The notes under the pieces were generated by a model. That model worked only from the letters and a program-made list of their open reading frames with translations, made no database searches and was not told where the DNA came from. A DNA stretch of 64,000 nucleotides from Flavobacteriales bacterium (GTDB lineage Bacteria > Bacteroidota > Bacteroidia > Flavobacteriales_F > PHOS-HE28): NCBI GenBank assembly GCA_020635675.1, contig JACJZJ010000002.1:806001-870000 (forward strand). The letters are read 5' to 3'. A program made the position numbers and the translations under genes. Numbering within the stretch: the stretch's first letter is position 1; every line of letters starts with the position of its first letter. Of this stretch, positions 15,688-25,343 are shown piece after piece.

Positions 15688-17169
15688 ATGTCCGAGTTGC
15701 GGAAGCTGCCCTTTCAACTGACGAATACGCTGACCAGGCGCAAGGAGGAGTTCGTTCCCGCCGCACCGCCACATGTCGGGCTCTACGTCTGTGGTCCCAC
15801 GGTCTACAGTGATGTACACCTGGGCAACGTGCGGACGTTCACGATGTTCGACCTCCTGTACCGTTGGCTCACGCATATCGGGTACAAGGTCCGGTACGTG
15901 CGTAACATCACGGACGTGGGTCATCTGCTGGGCGATGCGGCCGATGGGGAGGACCGCATCTCCAAGGGTGCGCGGGCCGAGAAATTGGAGCCGATGGAGG
16001 TGGTGCAGAAGTACACCAACGGTTTTCATGCCGTGATGCGTCAGTTCAACAACCTCGATCCAAGCATCGAACCGACCGCCACCGGCCATCTCATCGAACA
16101 GATCGGCATGGTCGAACGCATCCTGAAGAGCGGCTATGCTTATGAGACCAACGGGTCGGTGTATTTCGATGTGCCCAAGTTCGCCGCTGAACAGAGCTAC
16201 GGGGAGTTGAGCGGCCGGAAGATCGACGAGCTGCTGGCCAATACCCGGGGGACCGAGGGACAGGCCGAGAAACGCAACCCCCTGGATTTTGCGATCTGGA
16301 AGAACGCGGAACCGGAACACCTGATGAAATGGCCCAGCCCCTGGGGCATCGGATTCCCGGGCTGGCACCTGGAGTGCAGTGTGATGAGCACCAAATACCT
16401 GGGACGCACCTTCGATATCCACGGTGGCGGCATGGACCTCAAGTTCCCGCATCACGAATGCGAGATCGCACAGAGCGTGGCCGCCGACGGTCAGCAGCCG
16501 GTCCGCTATTGGATGCACACCAACATGCTCACGGTGAACGGGCGCAAGATGAGCAAGAGCGAAGGCAATGGTTTCACGCCGGAGGAACTCGTATCCGGCG
16601 ACCACAAATTGCTGGAGCGTGGCTACGGACCGATGACCGTGCGCTTCTTCATGCTGCAATGCCATTATGCCAGCACGCTCGATTTCAGCAATGAGGCGCT
16701 CCAGGCGGCGGAGCGCGGTCTGGAGCGTCTCATGGACGCTCTGGACAGGCTGGACGCATCGAAGCCGGGGGATCGGGACGATGCGGACATTCCTGGCTTG
16801 GAACAGCGGTGTTACGACGCGATGAACGATGATCTGAACTCGCCGGTGATGATCGCGGAGCTGTTCGAGGCCGTTCGGATCGTCAATTCGGTCCACGACG
16901 GCAAGCAGCAGCTCACTTCCGTCTCTCTTGAACGTCTGCGCAGGCTGATGCGTTCAATGGTATACGACGTCCTTGGGATACTCCCCGAGCGCGCCACCGG
17001 TGATGTGGATACGGTGCTCGATGGATTGGTGCAGGAGTTCATCCGACTACGCATGGAAGCGAAGGCCAAACGTGATTTCGCCACCAGCGACGCCATTCGT
17101 GACCGGCTTATCGGCCTGGGCATTCAGCTGAAGGACACCAAGGACGGCACCACATGGGAACGTGTTTGA
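15688..17169 (+). CDS. cysS: cysteinyl-tRNA synthetase
   Basis: A class I aminoacyl-tRNA synthetase that charges tRNA-Cys. The protein is 493 residues. Zinc and ATP-site signatures are present: YVCGPTVYSDVHLGN (HIGH-like HLGN with the first zinc Cys), GWHLECSVMS, the zinc His pair in KFPHHECEIAQ, and the KMSKSEGN loop. The DALR-type helical domain at the C-terminus is complete. I start at MSELRKLPFQL because it directly precedes the conserved core and follows a -10 box by 6 nt. Its end overlaps a possible upstream start of the M28 peptidase. Confidence 0.97.
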   Translation: MSELRKLPFQLTNTLTRRKEEFVPAAPPHVGLYVCGPTVYSDVHLGNVRTFTMFDLLYRWLTHIGYKVRYVRNITDVGHLLGDAADGEDRISKGARAEKLEPMEVVQKYTNGFHAVMRQFNNLDPSIEPTATGHLIEQIGMVERILKSGYAYETNGSVYFDVPKFAAEQSYGELSGRKIDELLANTRGTEGQAEKRNPLDFAIWKNAEPEHLMKWPSPWGIGFPGWHLECSVMSTKYLGRTFDIHGGGMDLKFPHHECEIAQSVAADGQQPVRYWMHTNMLTVNGRKMSKSEGNGFTPEELVSGDHKLLERGYGPMTVRFFMLQCHYASTLDFSNEALQAAERGLERLMDALDRLDASKPGDRDDADIPGLEQRCYDAMNDDLNSPVMIAELFEAVRIVNSVHDGKQQLTSVSLERLRRLMRSMVYDVLGILPERATGDVDTVLDGLVQEFIRLRMEAKAKRDFATSDAIRDRLIGLGIQLKDTKDGTTWERV

Positions 17170-17203
17170 CCCGACGACCATTCCGGACCTGATGGACCAC
17201 CGC

Positions 17204-18244
17204 ATGACCCGCACCACGACCGGGAACCGCGTGCGCGCACTTTTCATCCTGCTGCTCGCGGCATCATGCACCAACACGTCCGGACCGGATGTCGAGCATG
17301 ATGCGGAGGAGCATGTTCCCCAACAACGATCGGGTCCTCCCACGCCCTTGTTCGATCCGGACAGTGCCTATGCCTACGTGGCGGACCAGGTCGCGTTCGG
17401 CCCACGGGTACCGGGCTCGCCAGCGCACAAGGCCTGCGGCGACTGGATCGTGCGTCGCTTGCGTGCGTTCGGGGCCCAGGTCACCGAACAGCAGGGTGTT
17501 GTCACGGCGTTCAACGGTCAGAAGGTGCCCATGCGCAATATCATCGCCAGTTGGCTTCCGGAGGCGAAGCAGCGGGTGATGCTTTGCGCGCATTGGGACA
17601 CGCGCCCGTTCGCCGACAAGGACAAGGACAGGCCCAACGAGCCGATCGACGGAGCCAATGATGGCGGCAGTGGGGTGGGGGTCCTTCTGGAGATCGGCCG
17701 GCATTTGAACGAACTCGTTGCACCGGTGGCCGGCGATGCGCCCGGGATCGGGGTCGACCTGATCTTCTTTGACGTGGAGGATATGGGTGAGCCTGCGAAC
17801 GCCATGGTCGGCGAAAGGAACAGCATGGACTCTTGGTGTCTCGGGTCGCAATACTGGTCACGCGGGCCGCATGTGCCGGGATACAACGCCCGTTTCGGCA
17901 TCCTGCTCGATATGTGCGGGGCCCGTGATGCGGTCTTCTATCAGGAGGCCATCAGCATGAGATACGCGGCCGGCATTGTGCGCAAGGTCTGGCGCACCGC
18001 GGATCGATCGGGCTATGGGGACCGATTCGTTCCGGAGACCAAGTATTTCGTGGGAACGGACGACCACGACGTGATCAACAGGGTCCTGCGCATCCCGACG
18101 GTCGATATCATCGAGTTCTACGAACCCACCGGCGGGTTCCATCCGAGCTGGCACACGCATGGGGACAACATCACCATCATCGACCCCGCCACCCTGAAGG
18201 CCGTGGGCCAGACCGTAATGGAGGTGGTCTGGTCGGAACGCTAA
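17204..18244 (+). CDS. M28-family lipoprotein, glutaminyl cyclase-like
   Basis: A zinc hydrolase-fold protein of about 346 residues. The start MTRTTTGNRVRALFILLLAASC gives a lipoprotein signal with lipobox LLAASC; starts at 17162 or 17192 are also in frame. Metal ligands are seen in LCAHWDTRPFAD (His), DGANDGGSGVGVLLE (Asp) and FFDVEDMGEP (Glu or Asp), with the final His in FHPSWHTHGDN. The GANDGGSG motif and overall length resemble glutaminyl-peptide cyclotransferases as well as aminopeptidases, so the reaction may be N-terminal pyroglutamate formation. It would act in the periplasm. A strong hairpin follows. Confidence 0.88.
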   Translation: MTRTTTGNRVRALFILLLAASCTNTSGPDVEHDAEEHVPQQRSGPPTPLFDPDSAYAYVADQVAFGPRVPGSPAHKACGDWIVRRLRAFGAQVTEQQGVVTAFNGQKVPMRNIIASWLPEAKQRVMLCAHWDTRPFADKDKDRPNEPIDGANDGGSGVGVLLEIGRHLNELVAPVAGDAPGIGVDLIFFDVEDMGEPANAMVGERNSMDSWCLGSQYWSRGPHVPGYNARFGILLDMCGARDAVFYQEAISMRYAAGIVRKVWRTADRSGYGDRFVPETKYFVGTDDHDVINRVLRIPTVDIIEFYEPTGGFHPSWHTHGDNITIIDPATLKAVGQTVMEVVWSER

Positions 18245-18265
18245 TCCATCCAATGGGTCCGGATG

Positions 18266-18299
18266 CGAGGGCCGCTGCGTTGCTGCGCAGCGGCCCTCG
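18266..18299. terminator. bidirectional hairpin terminator
   Basis: A perfect 14-bp stem, CGAGGGCCGCTGCG / CGCAGCGGCCCTCG with a short TTGCTG loop, lies between the converging M28 gene and the FG-GAP gene. It has no long T-run, so its efficiency is uncertain. Confidence 0.65.
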
Positions 18300-18317
18300 T
18301 TCATCGGTCCGTGCCGG

Positions 18318-20291
18318 CTACTCCTTTACGAACCGTTCCTGAAGGACGCGGCCGTTCGGATAGATCACCTGCACCACATAGGGGCCGGCGGTGAGGGATG
18401 CGACATCGAGCGCATCCGCGGTGAGATAGGTGCGCAATATTTCCCTGCCTGTCAGGTCCAGCACCTTCACGAGATCGCCCCGGAGTTCCGTCGGTCCAGT
18501 GATGTACAGGATGTTGGAAGTGGGCACCGGGAACAGCCGCAATGCGTCGGTCGGTGCCGGCTCCACCACACCGGTGGCGGTGCTTTCCACGATGGTGATC
18601 GCCGTGTCCACGGCCACGTTCGTGAACGCGTTCACGATCCCGGACGGCCAGTGGACGACCACATCGGCCGTCTCGTCCGCGCCAAGTCCGAAGTGGGCGT
18701 TCAGGCTGCTCATGTAGCGGAAGCCGTCGCCGCTGCGGATGTCGCGGATCTGGGTGCCCAGTGCGCTGGTCACCTCTACCCGGGCGCCGATGCCGTTGCG
18801 GTTGCTGATCGTGCCCTCAAGGCCCACCGTGAGAAAGTGGTTGCCGTTCGGTTCGTTGAGGTAGGCGGTGCCGCCGTTCAGGATGTCCACGAAACCATCG
18901 TTGTTCAGGTCGCCCGTGGGACCGTTGGTCGGGGTGACGGTCGACTGGGTGAAGGTCATGTCACCGTTGTTCAGCATCAACTTTCCACCGCCGAGCACAT
19001 CGAGATAGCCGTCATTGTCGAAGTCACGCGTGATCCATTCGATGCTGGTGCCATTGAACGCGTCGAATCCCGACCCCGGCGAGACATTGGTGAACGTCGT
19101 GCCATCGTTCCGCATCAGTTTGTGCCCGCCGTTCCCGAGCGAACTGGCACCGACCAGGGCGTCCATGTCCCCGTCGTTGTCGAAGTCGCCCCACGCGCTG
19201 GACCAGGTCTGCACATTGTCCGCCATGTTCAGGCTGGGCGAGATCAGTGTAAAGGTCCCGTTCCCGTTGTTGTGGTACAATTGATTGACCGGGTCGCTGC
19301 CGCATTTCGCGATGAACATGTCGATCTGATGGTCGTTGTCATAGTCGATCCAGATCGAGCCGTAGTTGCCGCCTGTGGTGCCGAAGCCGCCCTGGTTGAA
19401 CAGGAGCACGTTGTTCCCGTCGTTGAGGTAGTAGCAGTTCGGGGCCACATCGTGGCACACGAAAGCGTCCAGGTGCCCGTCATTGTTGATGTCCACGAAA
19501 TTGGAGCGCTGACAGAAGATGTAGTCCGTCCGGTTCTCCGTGGTATAACCGGTGCCGTTCGCGTTCGCCCTCATGAACGACACGCCACTGCCGCTGGCAT
19601 ACAGCAGGTCGTTGTAGCCGTTGTTGTCGATGTCGCCGGCCGCGATGCTCCAGGAAGGCGTGTTTGTCGCCTGCACTGTCGGGATGTTCACATTGTTGAA
19701 CCCGCCACCCACCAGCTGGTAGTTGATGTTGATGTTCGTGGAGGTGACGCCGACCACATCGTCCAGGTGGTCGCCGTTCATGTCGACCACACAGGAGGTC
19801 GTGCCGGAGGTCGGGATGGACAATGTGGTGAAGTTCACTGCGTTGACGATCGGGTTCCCCTCGATCAACGTGAAATCGAATCCGGCGGATGACCAGCGGT
19901 TGTCGAAGGCGATATAGTAGGTCACGCCCTGGTCCACGTTGAATGTGGCCACCGAGAGCAGACCGCTGCCGGAATCGTCATCCCCGGCCACGCAGCTCAA
20001 TGCGCCACAGTTCCCGTGGTACACATGGAAGCGGGTATCAAGTCCGGCGTTGGTCGGCAGGTCCGTGGTCACGGTCAGGGAATGGTCCGCAGTGGGGGTG
20101 TAGGTGTACCACTCGCCCGCCGTGGCACCCGTGCCGTTGGGCGCACAGATGGGAGAGGGTACTTCGGTGCCGTTGATAGCGGCCACATTGTACGTGCCCG
20201 CCGTGATCGGCAGGGCGTTCGCGCAATCATCCTGGGCCATGGCGCTGCCGGCACAGGACAGGAGCAATAGGAAGGGTAGTCCGTGTTTCAT
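18318..20291 (-). CDS. secreted FG-GAP/VCBS repeat protein with T9SS signal
   Basis: A 657-residue exported protein. I start it at MKHGLPFLLLLSCAGSAMAQ, a clear signal peptide; the frame stays open further upstream but that part overlaps the neighbouring gene. After a pre-peptidase-like beta domain (DDSGSGLLSVATFNVDQGVT), at least seven FG-GAP/VCBS repeats carry Asp-rich calcium loops (DMNGDHLDD, DIDNNGYND, DINNDGHLD, DYDNDHQID, DFDNDGDMD, DLNNDGFVD). An ASPIC/UnbV-like segment (RNGIGARVEVTSALGTQIRD) precedes a type A T9SS C-terminal domain (LFPVPTSNILYITG to the end). It is probably released or held on the surface. It lies 23 bp after the cytochrome gene. Confidence 0.92.
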   Translation of the reverse strand: MKHGLPFLLLLSCAGSAMAQDDCANALPITAGTYNVAAINGTEVPSPICAPNGTGATAGEWYTYTPTADHSLTVTTDLPTNAGLDTRFHVYHGNCGALSCVAGDDDSGSGLLSVATFNVDQGVTYYIAFDNRWSSAGFDFTLIEGNPIVNAVNFTTLSIPTSGTTSCVVDMNGDHLDDVVGVTSTNININYQLVGGGFNNVNIPTVQATNTPSWSIAAGDIDNNGYNDLLYASGSGVSFMRANANGTGYTTENRTDYIFCQRSNFVDINNDGHLDAFVCHDVAPNCYYLNDGNNVLLFNQGGFGTTGGNYGSIWIDYDNDHQIDMFIAKCGSDPVNQLYHNNGNGTFTLISPSLNMADNVQTWSSAWGDFDNDGDMDALVGASSLGNGGHKLMRNDGTTFTNVSPGSGFDAFNGTSIEWITRDFDNDGYLDVLGGGKLMLNNGDMTFTQSTVTPTNGPTGDLNNDGFVDILNGGTAYLNEPNGNHFLTVGLEGTISNRNGIGARVEVTSALGTQIRDIRSGDGFRYMSSLNAHFGLGADETADVVVHWPSGIVNAFTNVAVDTAITIVESTATGVVEPAPTDALRLFPVPTSNILYITGPTELRGDLVKVLDLTGREILRTYLTADALDVASLTAGPYVVQVIYPNGRVLQERFVKE

Positions 20292-20314
20292 CTGTTGAGC
20301 AGGTTGTGGTTCGG

Positions 20315-21418
20315 TCAATCGGTGCAGGGCGGGTTCAGGCCTTCTATCCATCGGGCGATCATCTCCACCGCTTCCTGGTGGACCACGGTGCGCCCCATCA
20401 GCGGCATGCGGTAGGCCTCGTTCGTTGTGTTGATCCGATGGAACAGGACGGAGCGGGCCGTATCGCCTGCTTCCACGATATGTGTCCATCCGGGATCGAT
20501 GATCTCCTCCGGCTCGATACATACCCCGATGTTGCTGATATCGTCGGTACGGCTGAAGGCGAAGCGCATCGGTCGGTATTCACAATGGCCATGTTCGTTG
20601 TGGCAGTGTGAGCAATTGACATCAAGGTAGGAACGCACCCGCAATTCCAGGTCCTGGGTGGTGTCGTCCCAGGCCACCAGGTGCTGGATGGCGAGCGGAT
20701 AGCCGGCTTCCAGGTAGCCTTCCGCCGCCCACCGCGCGAGCTGGTCCATCGGACCTTCCGGATAGGACATGATCATATCCAGGTTCTGTGGTTTCGGCCC
20801 GATGGGCATCGCCACATTGTCCGACTTGTGACAGGTATGGCATTCGGCAAGGGCAGGGATCCGGTAGTCCACATGCCGCACAACGCCATCCGCATCCTTC
20901 CGATCCAGAGGGACGATGCTCCCGTTCAGGTCAAGGAAGGCCTCGGTCTGGGCATCGTTCCAAACATAGTCCGCGAACAACCATGCGCCATTGCGTCGGA
21001 ACATCACGCGCGTTTCCAGGACCCTTCGCACATCGCCAGGCTGCACCCCTTCGAACCAGAAATCCTTGATCAATACCGTGCCGTCCGGAAAGGCCAACAC
21101 CTGGTCATCGCTGACATATTGGGCGCCTGCTCCCGAGGGCATCCAAATGAACCGGTCCTTGTGGGCATAGTCGCTGAAGAGCGGGGTGATCGGCGCGTAG
21201 GGGAGCACCCCCGTATTGGGCACCCGGTCGGCCATGTTGCCTAGGAAGAATCGGTATTCCGAAAGCGTGGAATAGGGCATGTTCCCCAGGTCGACCTGGA
21301 CACCACCATCAGCGATGGGGGTGTCCGGCCCGGGCGTTTCCTTCCGACAGCCCAGCACCACCATCCCCAGTAGGGCGCTGCCGGCCAGGATAGTTCGGGC
21401 GTACCGCGTAATTGACAT
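20315..21418 (-). CDS. diheme c-type cytochrome lipoprotein (SO2930-like)
   Basis: A 367-residue protein starting MSITRYARTILAGSALLGM and ending its signal with lipobox VVLGC. Two CxxCH haem-binding motifs are visible: CHTCH (about residue 200) and CSHCH (about residue 270). The layout with LSEYRFFLGN, PLFSDYAHKDRFIW and the haem pair matches the diheme family known as SO2930/TIGR03806-like. It is probably a periplasmic or surface electron carrier anchored by lipid. The FG-GAP secreted protein follows on the same strand within 23 bp, so the two are likely co-expressed. Confidence 0.88.
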   Translation of the reverse strand: MSITRYARTILAGSALLGMVVLGCRKETPGPDTPIADGGVQVDLGNMPYSTLSEYRFFLGNMADRVPNTGVLPYAPITPLFSDYAHKDRFIWMPSGAGAQYVSDDQVLAFPDGTVLIKDFWFEGVQPGDVRRVLETRVMFRRNGAWLFADYVWNDAQTEAFLDLNGSIVPLDRKDADGVVRHVDYRIPALAECHTCHKSDNVAMPIGPKPQNLDMIMSYPEGPMDQLARWAAEGYLEAGYPLAIQHLVAWDDTTQDLELRVRSYLDVNCSHCHNEHGHCEYRPMRFAFSRTDDISNIGVCIEPEEIIDPGWTHIVEAGDTARSVLFHRINTTNEAYRMPLMGRTVVHQEAVEMIARWIEGLNPPCTD

Positions 21419-21533
21419 GGAAACAAGGAACAAGATACAGGACCGGTGTCGGGACCGATCCGTTGCCTGATGTGGAAAACGCGAAGCAGCACAAGTGCCT
21501 GTCGTAGGTCGGTCGTCGCGCTAACTTGCCCGC

Positions 21534-24395
21534 ATGTCCGAGAGAACCACGAAAGTGCTTGAGCGCGTGAACAAGGACGATGGGGACGACCGCCGTCTGT
21601 TCCTCCTCGATGCCTTTGCACTGATCTACCGGGCCTACTTCAGCTTCATCCGTGCTCCCAGGATCAACAGCAAAGGCTTCAACACGAGTGCCGCCTTCGG
21701 CTTCACCACCACGCTGCTAGACCTGATCAAGCGCGAGCGACCCACCCATATCGCCGTGGTCTTCGATACGGCCGCGCCGACGGAACGCCACGAGACCCTG
21801 CTCGAGTACAAGGCCAACCGCGAGGAGATGCCGGATGACATCCGCAGCAACGTCCCTTACATCCGTCGGATCATCGCGGCGCTCAATATCCCGATCCTGG
21901 AGAGTGATGGCTACGAGGCGGATGATGTGATCGGAACACTGGCGAAAAAGGCGGAGGCCGAGGGCTTCACCACCTTCATGGTCACCCCCGACAAGGACTT
22001 CGGCCAATTGGTCACGGACCGCATCATCATGTACAAGCCGGGCCGCGGGGGCGATCCGCCCGAGAAACTGGGGCCCGCGGAGGTATGCGCGCGCTGGGGG
22101 CTCGAACGCACCGAGCAGGTCAAGGACATCCTGGGTCTCATGGGCGACGCAGTGGACAACATCCCCGGCATCCCGGGCATCGGCGAGAAAACCGCGATCA
22201 AGCTCGTGCATCAGTTCGGGAGCCTCGAGGGTGTGCTGGAGAACGTGGAGCAGCTCAAGGGCAAGCAAAAGGAGAACGTGATCCAGTTCGCAGAACAGGG
22301 TAGATTGAGCAAGCAGCTTGCCACCATCAACGTCGAGGCGCCGGTGGAGCTCGATCACGACGGACTGCACCTGGACCCGCCCGACAAGGACAAGGTGTTG
22401 GAGGTGTTCAGCGAACTGGAGTTCAAGACGCTCGCGGCACGCGTGTTCAACGGTGATCCCAATGGAGCACGTGAGGCGACCGCGAAGGGCGCGGGTGAGG
22501 TGGCGGGGCAGGTGGACCTTTTCGGGACGACGGTGGACGGCGAGGGCAACGTGGAGATGAAGGAGTTCGCCACCATCGGATCGGTGAAGCACCGCTATCT
22601 GCTGGAGGACACCGATGAGAAGATGTACATGCTCGCCGCCCAGTTGAAGAAGCAGGAGCGGTTCGCCTTCGATACGGAGACCACCGGCACGGACGAGCGT
22701 ACCGCTGAACTGGTGGGGCTTTCGTTCTGTTTCAAGCCGCACGAAGGCTACTACGTTCCGGTTCCCGCGGACCACGAAGGGACACAGCGGGTCGTTGACA
22801 TCTTCAAGCCTGTGCTGGAGAACGAAGGCATCGGGAAAGTGGCCCAGAATGCCAAGTACGACATCCGGGTGCTGAAGAACTACGGTGTCGAGGTGAAGGG
22901 TCCGTTGTTCGACACGATGATCGCGCATTTCCTCCTGAAGCCCGACCAGCAGAAGCACGGCATGGACTTTCTGGCGGAGACCTATCTGGAATACCGTCCG
23001 GTGAGCATAGAGACGCTCATTGGCGAGAAGGGAAGGGGAAAGGTGCAGAAGAGCATGCGCGAAGTGCCCGTGGCGCAGGTGAAGGAGTATGCGGCGGAGG
23101 ATGCGGATATCACCTGGCAGCTCGCCGGAAAGTTCGAGCCGCTGCTGGATCGCGATGAGGTGACCGACCTTTTCAACAAGGTCGAGATGCCACTGGTGCA
23201 GGTGCTCGCGGACATGGAGACCGAGGGGATCCGCATCGACATACCCGCGCTCAGGCAGTTCAGTGAAGAGCTCGGCGCCGCCCTGCTCCGCTTGCAGGAG
23301 GAGATCCACAAGGCGAGCGGAGCGACCTTCAATATCGATAGTCCGAAACAGCTGGGTGACGTGCTCTTCGAGACCCTCAAGCTCGGAGGGGACAAGGTGA
23401 AGAAGACCGCCAAGACGGGGCAGTACAGGACCAGCGAGGATATCCTTCAGGGGTTGAGCGGCGCGCATCCGGTGATCCCCCTGATCCTGGATTACCGCAG
23501 TCTGCGGAAACTGAAGGGCACCTATGTGGATACGCTTCCAGAGGCGGCCGATCCCGTGACCCATCGCGTACACACGAGCTATCTCCAGACCGTGGCCGCC
23601 ACCGGCCGGCTGGCAAGCAATGATCCGAACCTGCAGAATATCCCGATCCGCACCGAGAAAGGTCGGGAGATCAGGAAGGCGTTCGTGCCGCGCGATGCAC
23701 ACTATCGTTTGCTCAGCGCGGATTATTCACAGATCGAACTGCGGATCATCGCACATATGAGCGGTGACAAGAACATGCAGGAGGCGTTCCGGAAGGGTCT
23801 GGACATCCATGCCGCCACGGCGGCCAGGGTGTTCAATGTGGACATTGCCGAAGTGAGCCGCGAGCAGCGCAGCAGGTCCAAGGCCGTGAACTTCGGTATC
23901 GCCTATGGACAAGGGGCTTTCGGATTGAGCCAGACGCTTGGCATTCCCCGTGCGGAGGCCAAGCAGATCATCGATGACTATTTCACCCAGTTCCCCGGCG
24001 TGCGGGAATACATGGAGAAGACCATCGCCTTCTGCCGTGAACATGGCTATATCAGGACACTGATGGGGCGCCGGCGCTATCTGCCGGACATCACCAGTGC
24101 CAACAACACCGTGCGCGCACAAGCCGAACGCATAGCCATCAACGCCCCCATGCAAGGCACGGCCGCGGACATCATCAAGGTGGCAATGGTCGATATCCAC
24201 CGGGATATCAAGGTCGGTGGCTTGCGGAGCAGACTGCTGCTCCAGGTGCATGATGAACTCGTGTTCGATGCCCACGAGGAGGAGCTCGAAGCATTGAAGG
24301 CGGTCGTAAAGGGTCGCATGGAGCACGCCTTGTCCCTTGATGTGCCGCTGGTTGTTGACATGGGCGTGGGGAAAAACTGGCTGGAGGCGCACTGA
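21534..24395 (+). CDS. polA: DNA polymerase I
   Basis: A 953-residue replication and repair polymerase. All three domains are present. The 5'-nuclease covers about residues 18-310 (DAFALIYRAYFSF, GYEADDVIGTLAKKAE, GDAVDNIPGIPGIGEKTA). The 3'-5' proofreading domain starts near residue 378 with the intact DxE of FAFDTETTGTDE. The polymerase has motif A (DYSQIELRIIAH), motif B (SRSKAVNFGIAYGQG) and motif C (QVHDELVFDAH). Proofreading residues are therefore retained. A TAACTTGC box lies 4 nt before the ATG, so the transcript may be leaderless. Confidence 0.98.
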   Translation: MSERTTKVLERVNKDDGDDRRLFLLDAFALIYRAYFSFIRAPRINSKGFNTSAAFGFTTTLLDLIKRERPTHIAVVFDTAAPTERHETLLEYKANREEMPDDIRSNVPYIRRIIAALNIPILESDGYEADDVIGTLAKKAEAEGFTTFMVTPDKDFGQLVTDRIIMYKPGRGGDPPEKLGPAEVCARWGLERTEQVKDILGLMGDAVDNIPGIPGIGEKTAIKLVHQFGSLEGVLENVEQLKGKQKENVIQFAEQGRLSKQLATINVEAPVELDHDGLHLDPPDKDKVLEVFSELEFKTLAARVFNGDPNGAREATAKGAGEVAGQVDLFGTTVDGEGNVEMKEFATIGSVKHRYLLEDTDEKMYMLAAQLKKQERFAFDTETTGTDERTAELVGLSFCFKPHEGYYVPVPADHEGTQRVVDIFKPVLENEGIGKVAQNAKYDIRVLKNYGVEVKGPLFDTMIAHFLLKPDQQKHGMDFLAETYLEYRPVSIETLIGEKGRGKVQKSMREVPVAQVKEYAAEDADITWQLAGKFEPLLDRDEVTDLFNKVEMPLVQVLADMETEGIRIDIPALRQFSEELGAALLRLQEEIHKASGATFNIDSPKQLGDVLFETLKLGGDKVKKTAKTGQYRTSEDILQGLSGAHPVIPLILDYRSLRKLKGTYVDTLPEAADPVTHRVHTSYLQTVAATGRLASNDPNLQNIPIRTEKGREIRKAFVPRDAHYRLLSADYSQIELRIIAHMSGDKNMQEAFRKGLDIHAATAARVFNVDIAEVSREQRSRSKAVNFGIAYGQGAFGLSQTLGIPRAEAKQIIDDYFTQFPGVREYMEKTIAFCREHGYIRTLMGRRRYLPDITSANNTVRAQAERIAINAPMQGTAADIIKVAMVDIHRDIKVGGLRSRLLLQVHDELVFDAHEEELEALKAVVKGRMEHALSLDVPLVVDMGVGKNWLEAH

Positions 24396-24444
24396 CCGGA
24401 GGTGGCCCTGAGGGCATCTTTACGCCACCTCCCATATTGCGCAC

Positions 24445-25335
24445 ATGAGCACGAGATCCATATTCGGGGGAACCCTGGCGGTATGCCTTCTGTTGGCCGC
24501 TTGTGGAGGGCAAGAACCCCCGCAGAGCGAGCTGAGGAACGACACCGACCAGGATTCCACCAAGAAGGCCGAGCGTCTCGAACAGACCCGGAAGATCTTC
24601 TACAACATCCCGTCCCCGATGGAGACGGCGACATTGTTGAAGAAGGCCGGTGCGGAGTACGACAAGGACATCCTCAACGACGTGCTCAATGTGGACAAGT
24701 ACACGGCGGCCAGCAAACAGGCGCTGAACCTTGGGGTCTACGGGGCGGACCTGAGCTACGCCAGCGTGAACAACCAGACCCAGGAGAGCATGTTCTACAC
24801 GAGCTGTGCTAAGAAGCTCGCGGACAAGCTTGGCGTGAGCAATGCCTTCAATGACTCCACGCTGGAAAGGATGGAGAAGAACATGAACAACAGGGATTCA
24901 CTGCTGCACATCATCAGTGAGACCTACTGGAACGTGGATGCCTATCTGAAGGAGAACGAGAGGGACAATATCTCGGCGTTGATGATCGCCGGAGGATGGG
25001 TGGAGGGGCTCTACATCGCCACTCAACTGGCCGGGATGAACCCCTCTGCAGAGCTCGAACAGCGGATCGCCGAGCAGAAGCTCTCCCTGGGCGACCTGAT
25101 CGCATTGGTCTCGACCTATCCCGACAATGGGTCCGCACTAACGGGTGTGAAAGATGACCTGGCCAAGCTCCAGGCGCTCTATGACCGTGTTCAGACCGGC
25201 GGCGGCGCGACCGATGTCACACAGGAGAACGGCGTCACCGTCATTGGCGGTGGCACGTCGGCCTCGCTGACGAAGGAACAGTTCACCGCCATCCACGACC
25301 TGACCGCGCGGATACGCAACAGCTACATCAACTGA
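24445..25335 (+). CDS. lipoprotein of unknown function
   Basis: A 296-residue protein with a lipoprotein signal (MSTRSIFGGTLAVCLLLAAC, Cys at 20). The mature part is rich in predicted helix (KILYNIP-like start, then ETATLLKKAGAEYDKDI and LNNRDSLLHIISETYW-type segments), without known catalytic motifs. An imperfect hairpin lies between polA and this gene (GGAGGTGGC at about 24398 and GCCACCTCC at about 24424). The following gene starts 8 bp later, indicating an operon of two envelope proteins. Confidence 0.78.
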   Translation: MSTRSIFGGTLAVCLLLAACGGQEPPQSELRNDTDQDSTKKAERLEQTRKIFYNIPSPMETATLLKKAGAEYDKDILNDVLNVDKYTAASKQALNLGVYGADLSYASVNNQTQESMFYTSCAKKLADKLGVSNAFNDSTLERMEKNMNNRDSLLHIISETYWNVDAYLKENERDNISALMIAGGWVEGLYIATQLAGMNPSAELEQRIAEQKLSLGDLIALVSTYPDNGSALTGVKDDLAKLQALYDRVQTGGGATDVTQENGVTVIGGGTSASLTKEQFTAIHDLTARIRNSYIN

Positions 25336-25343
25336 GCATCCCC

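Noticed and set aside
20292..20522. N-terminal extension of the FG-GAP protein
   Set aside because: The frame is open but overlaps the 3' end of the cytochrome gene and lacks secretory features; the signal peptide begins at the ATG at 20291.
21717..23702. A 661-codon open frame antisense to polA
   Set aside because: High GC makes long antisense frames common; polA has full motifs on the plus strand and the antisense product is rich in His, Arg and Leu without any motif.
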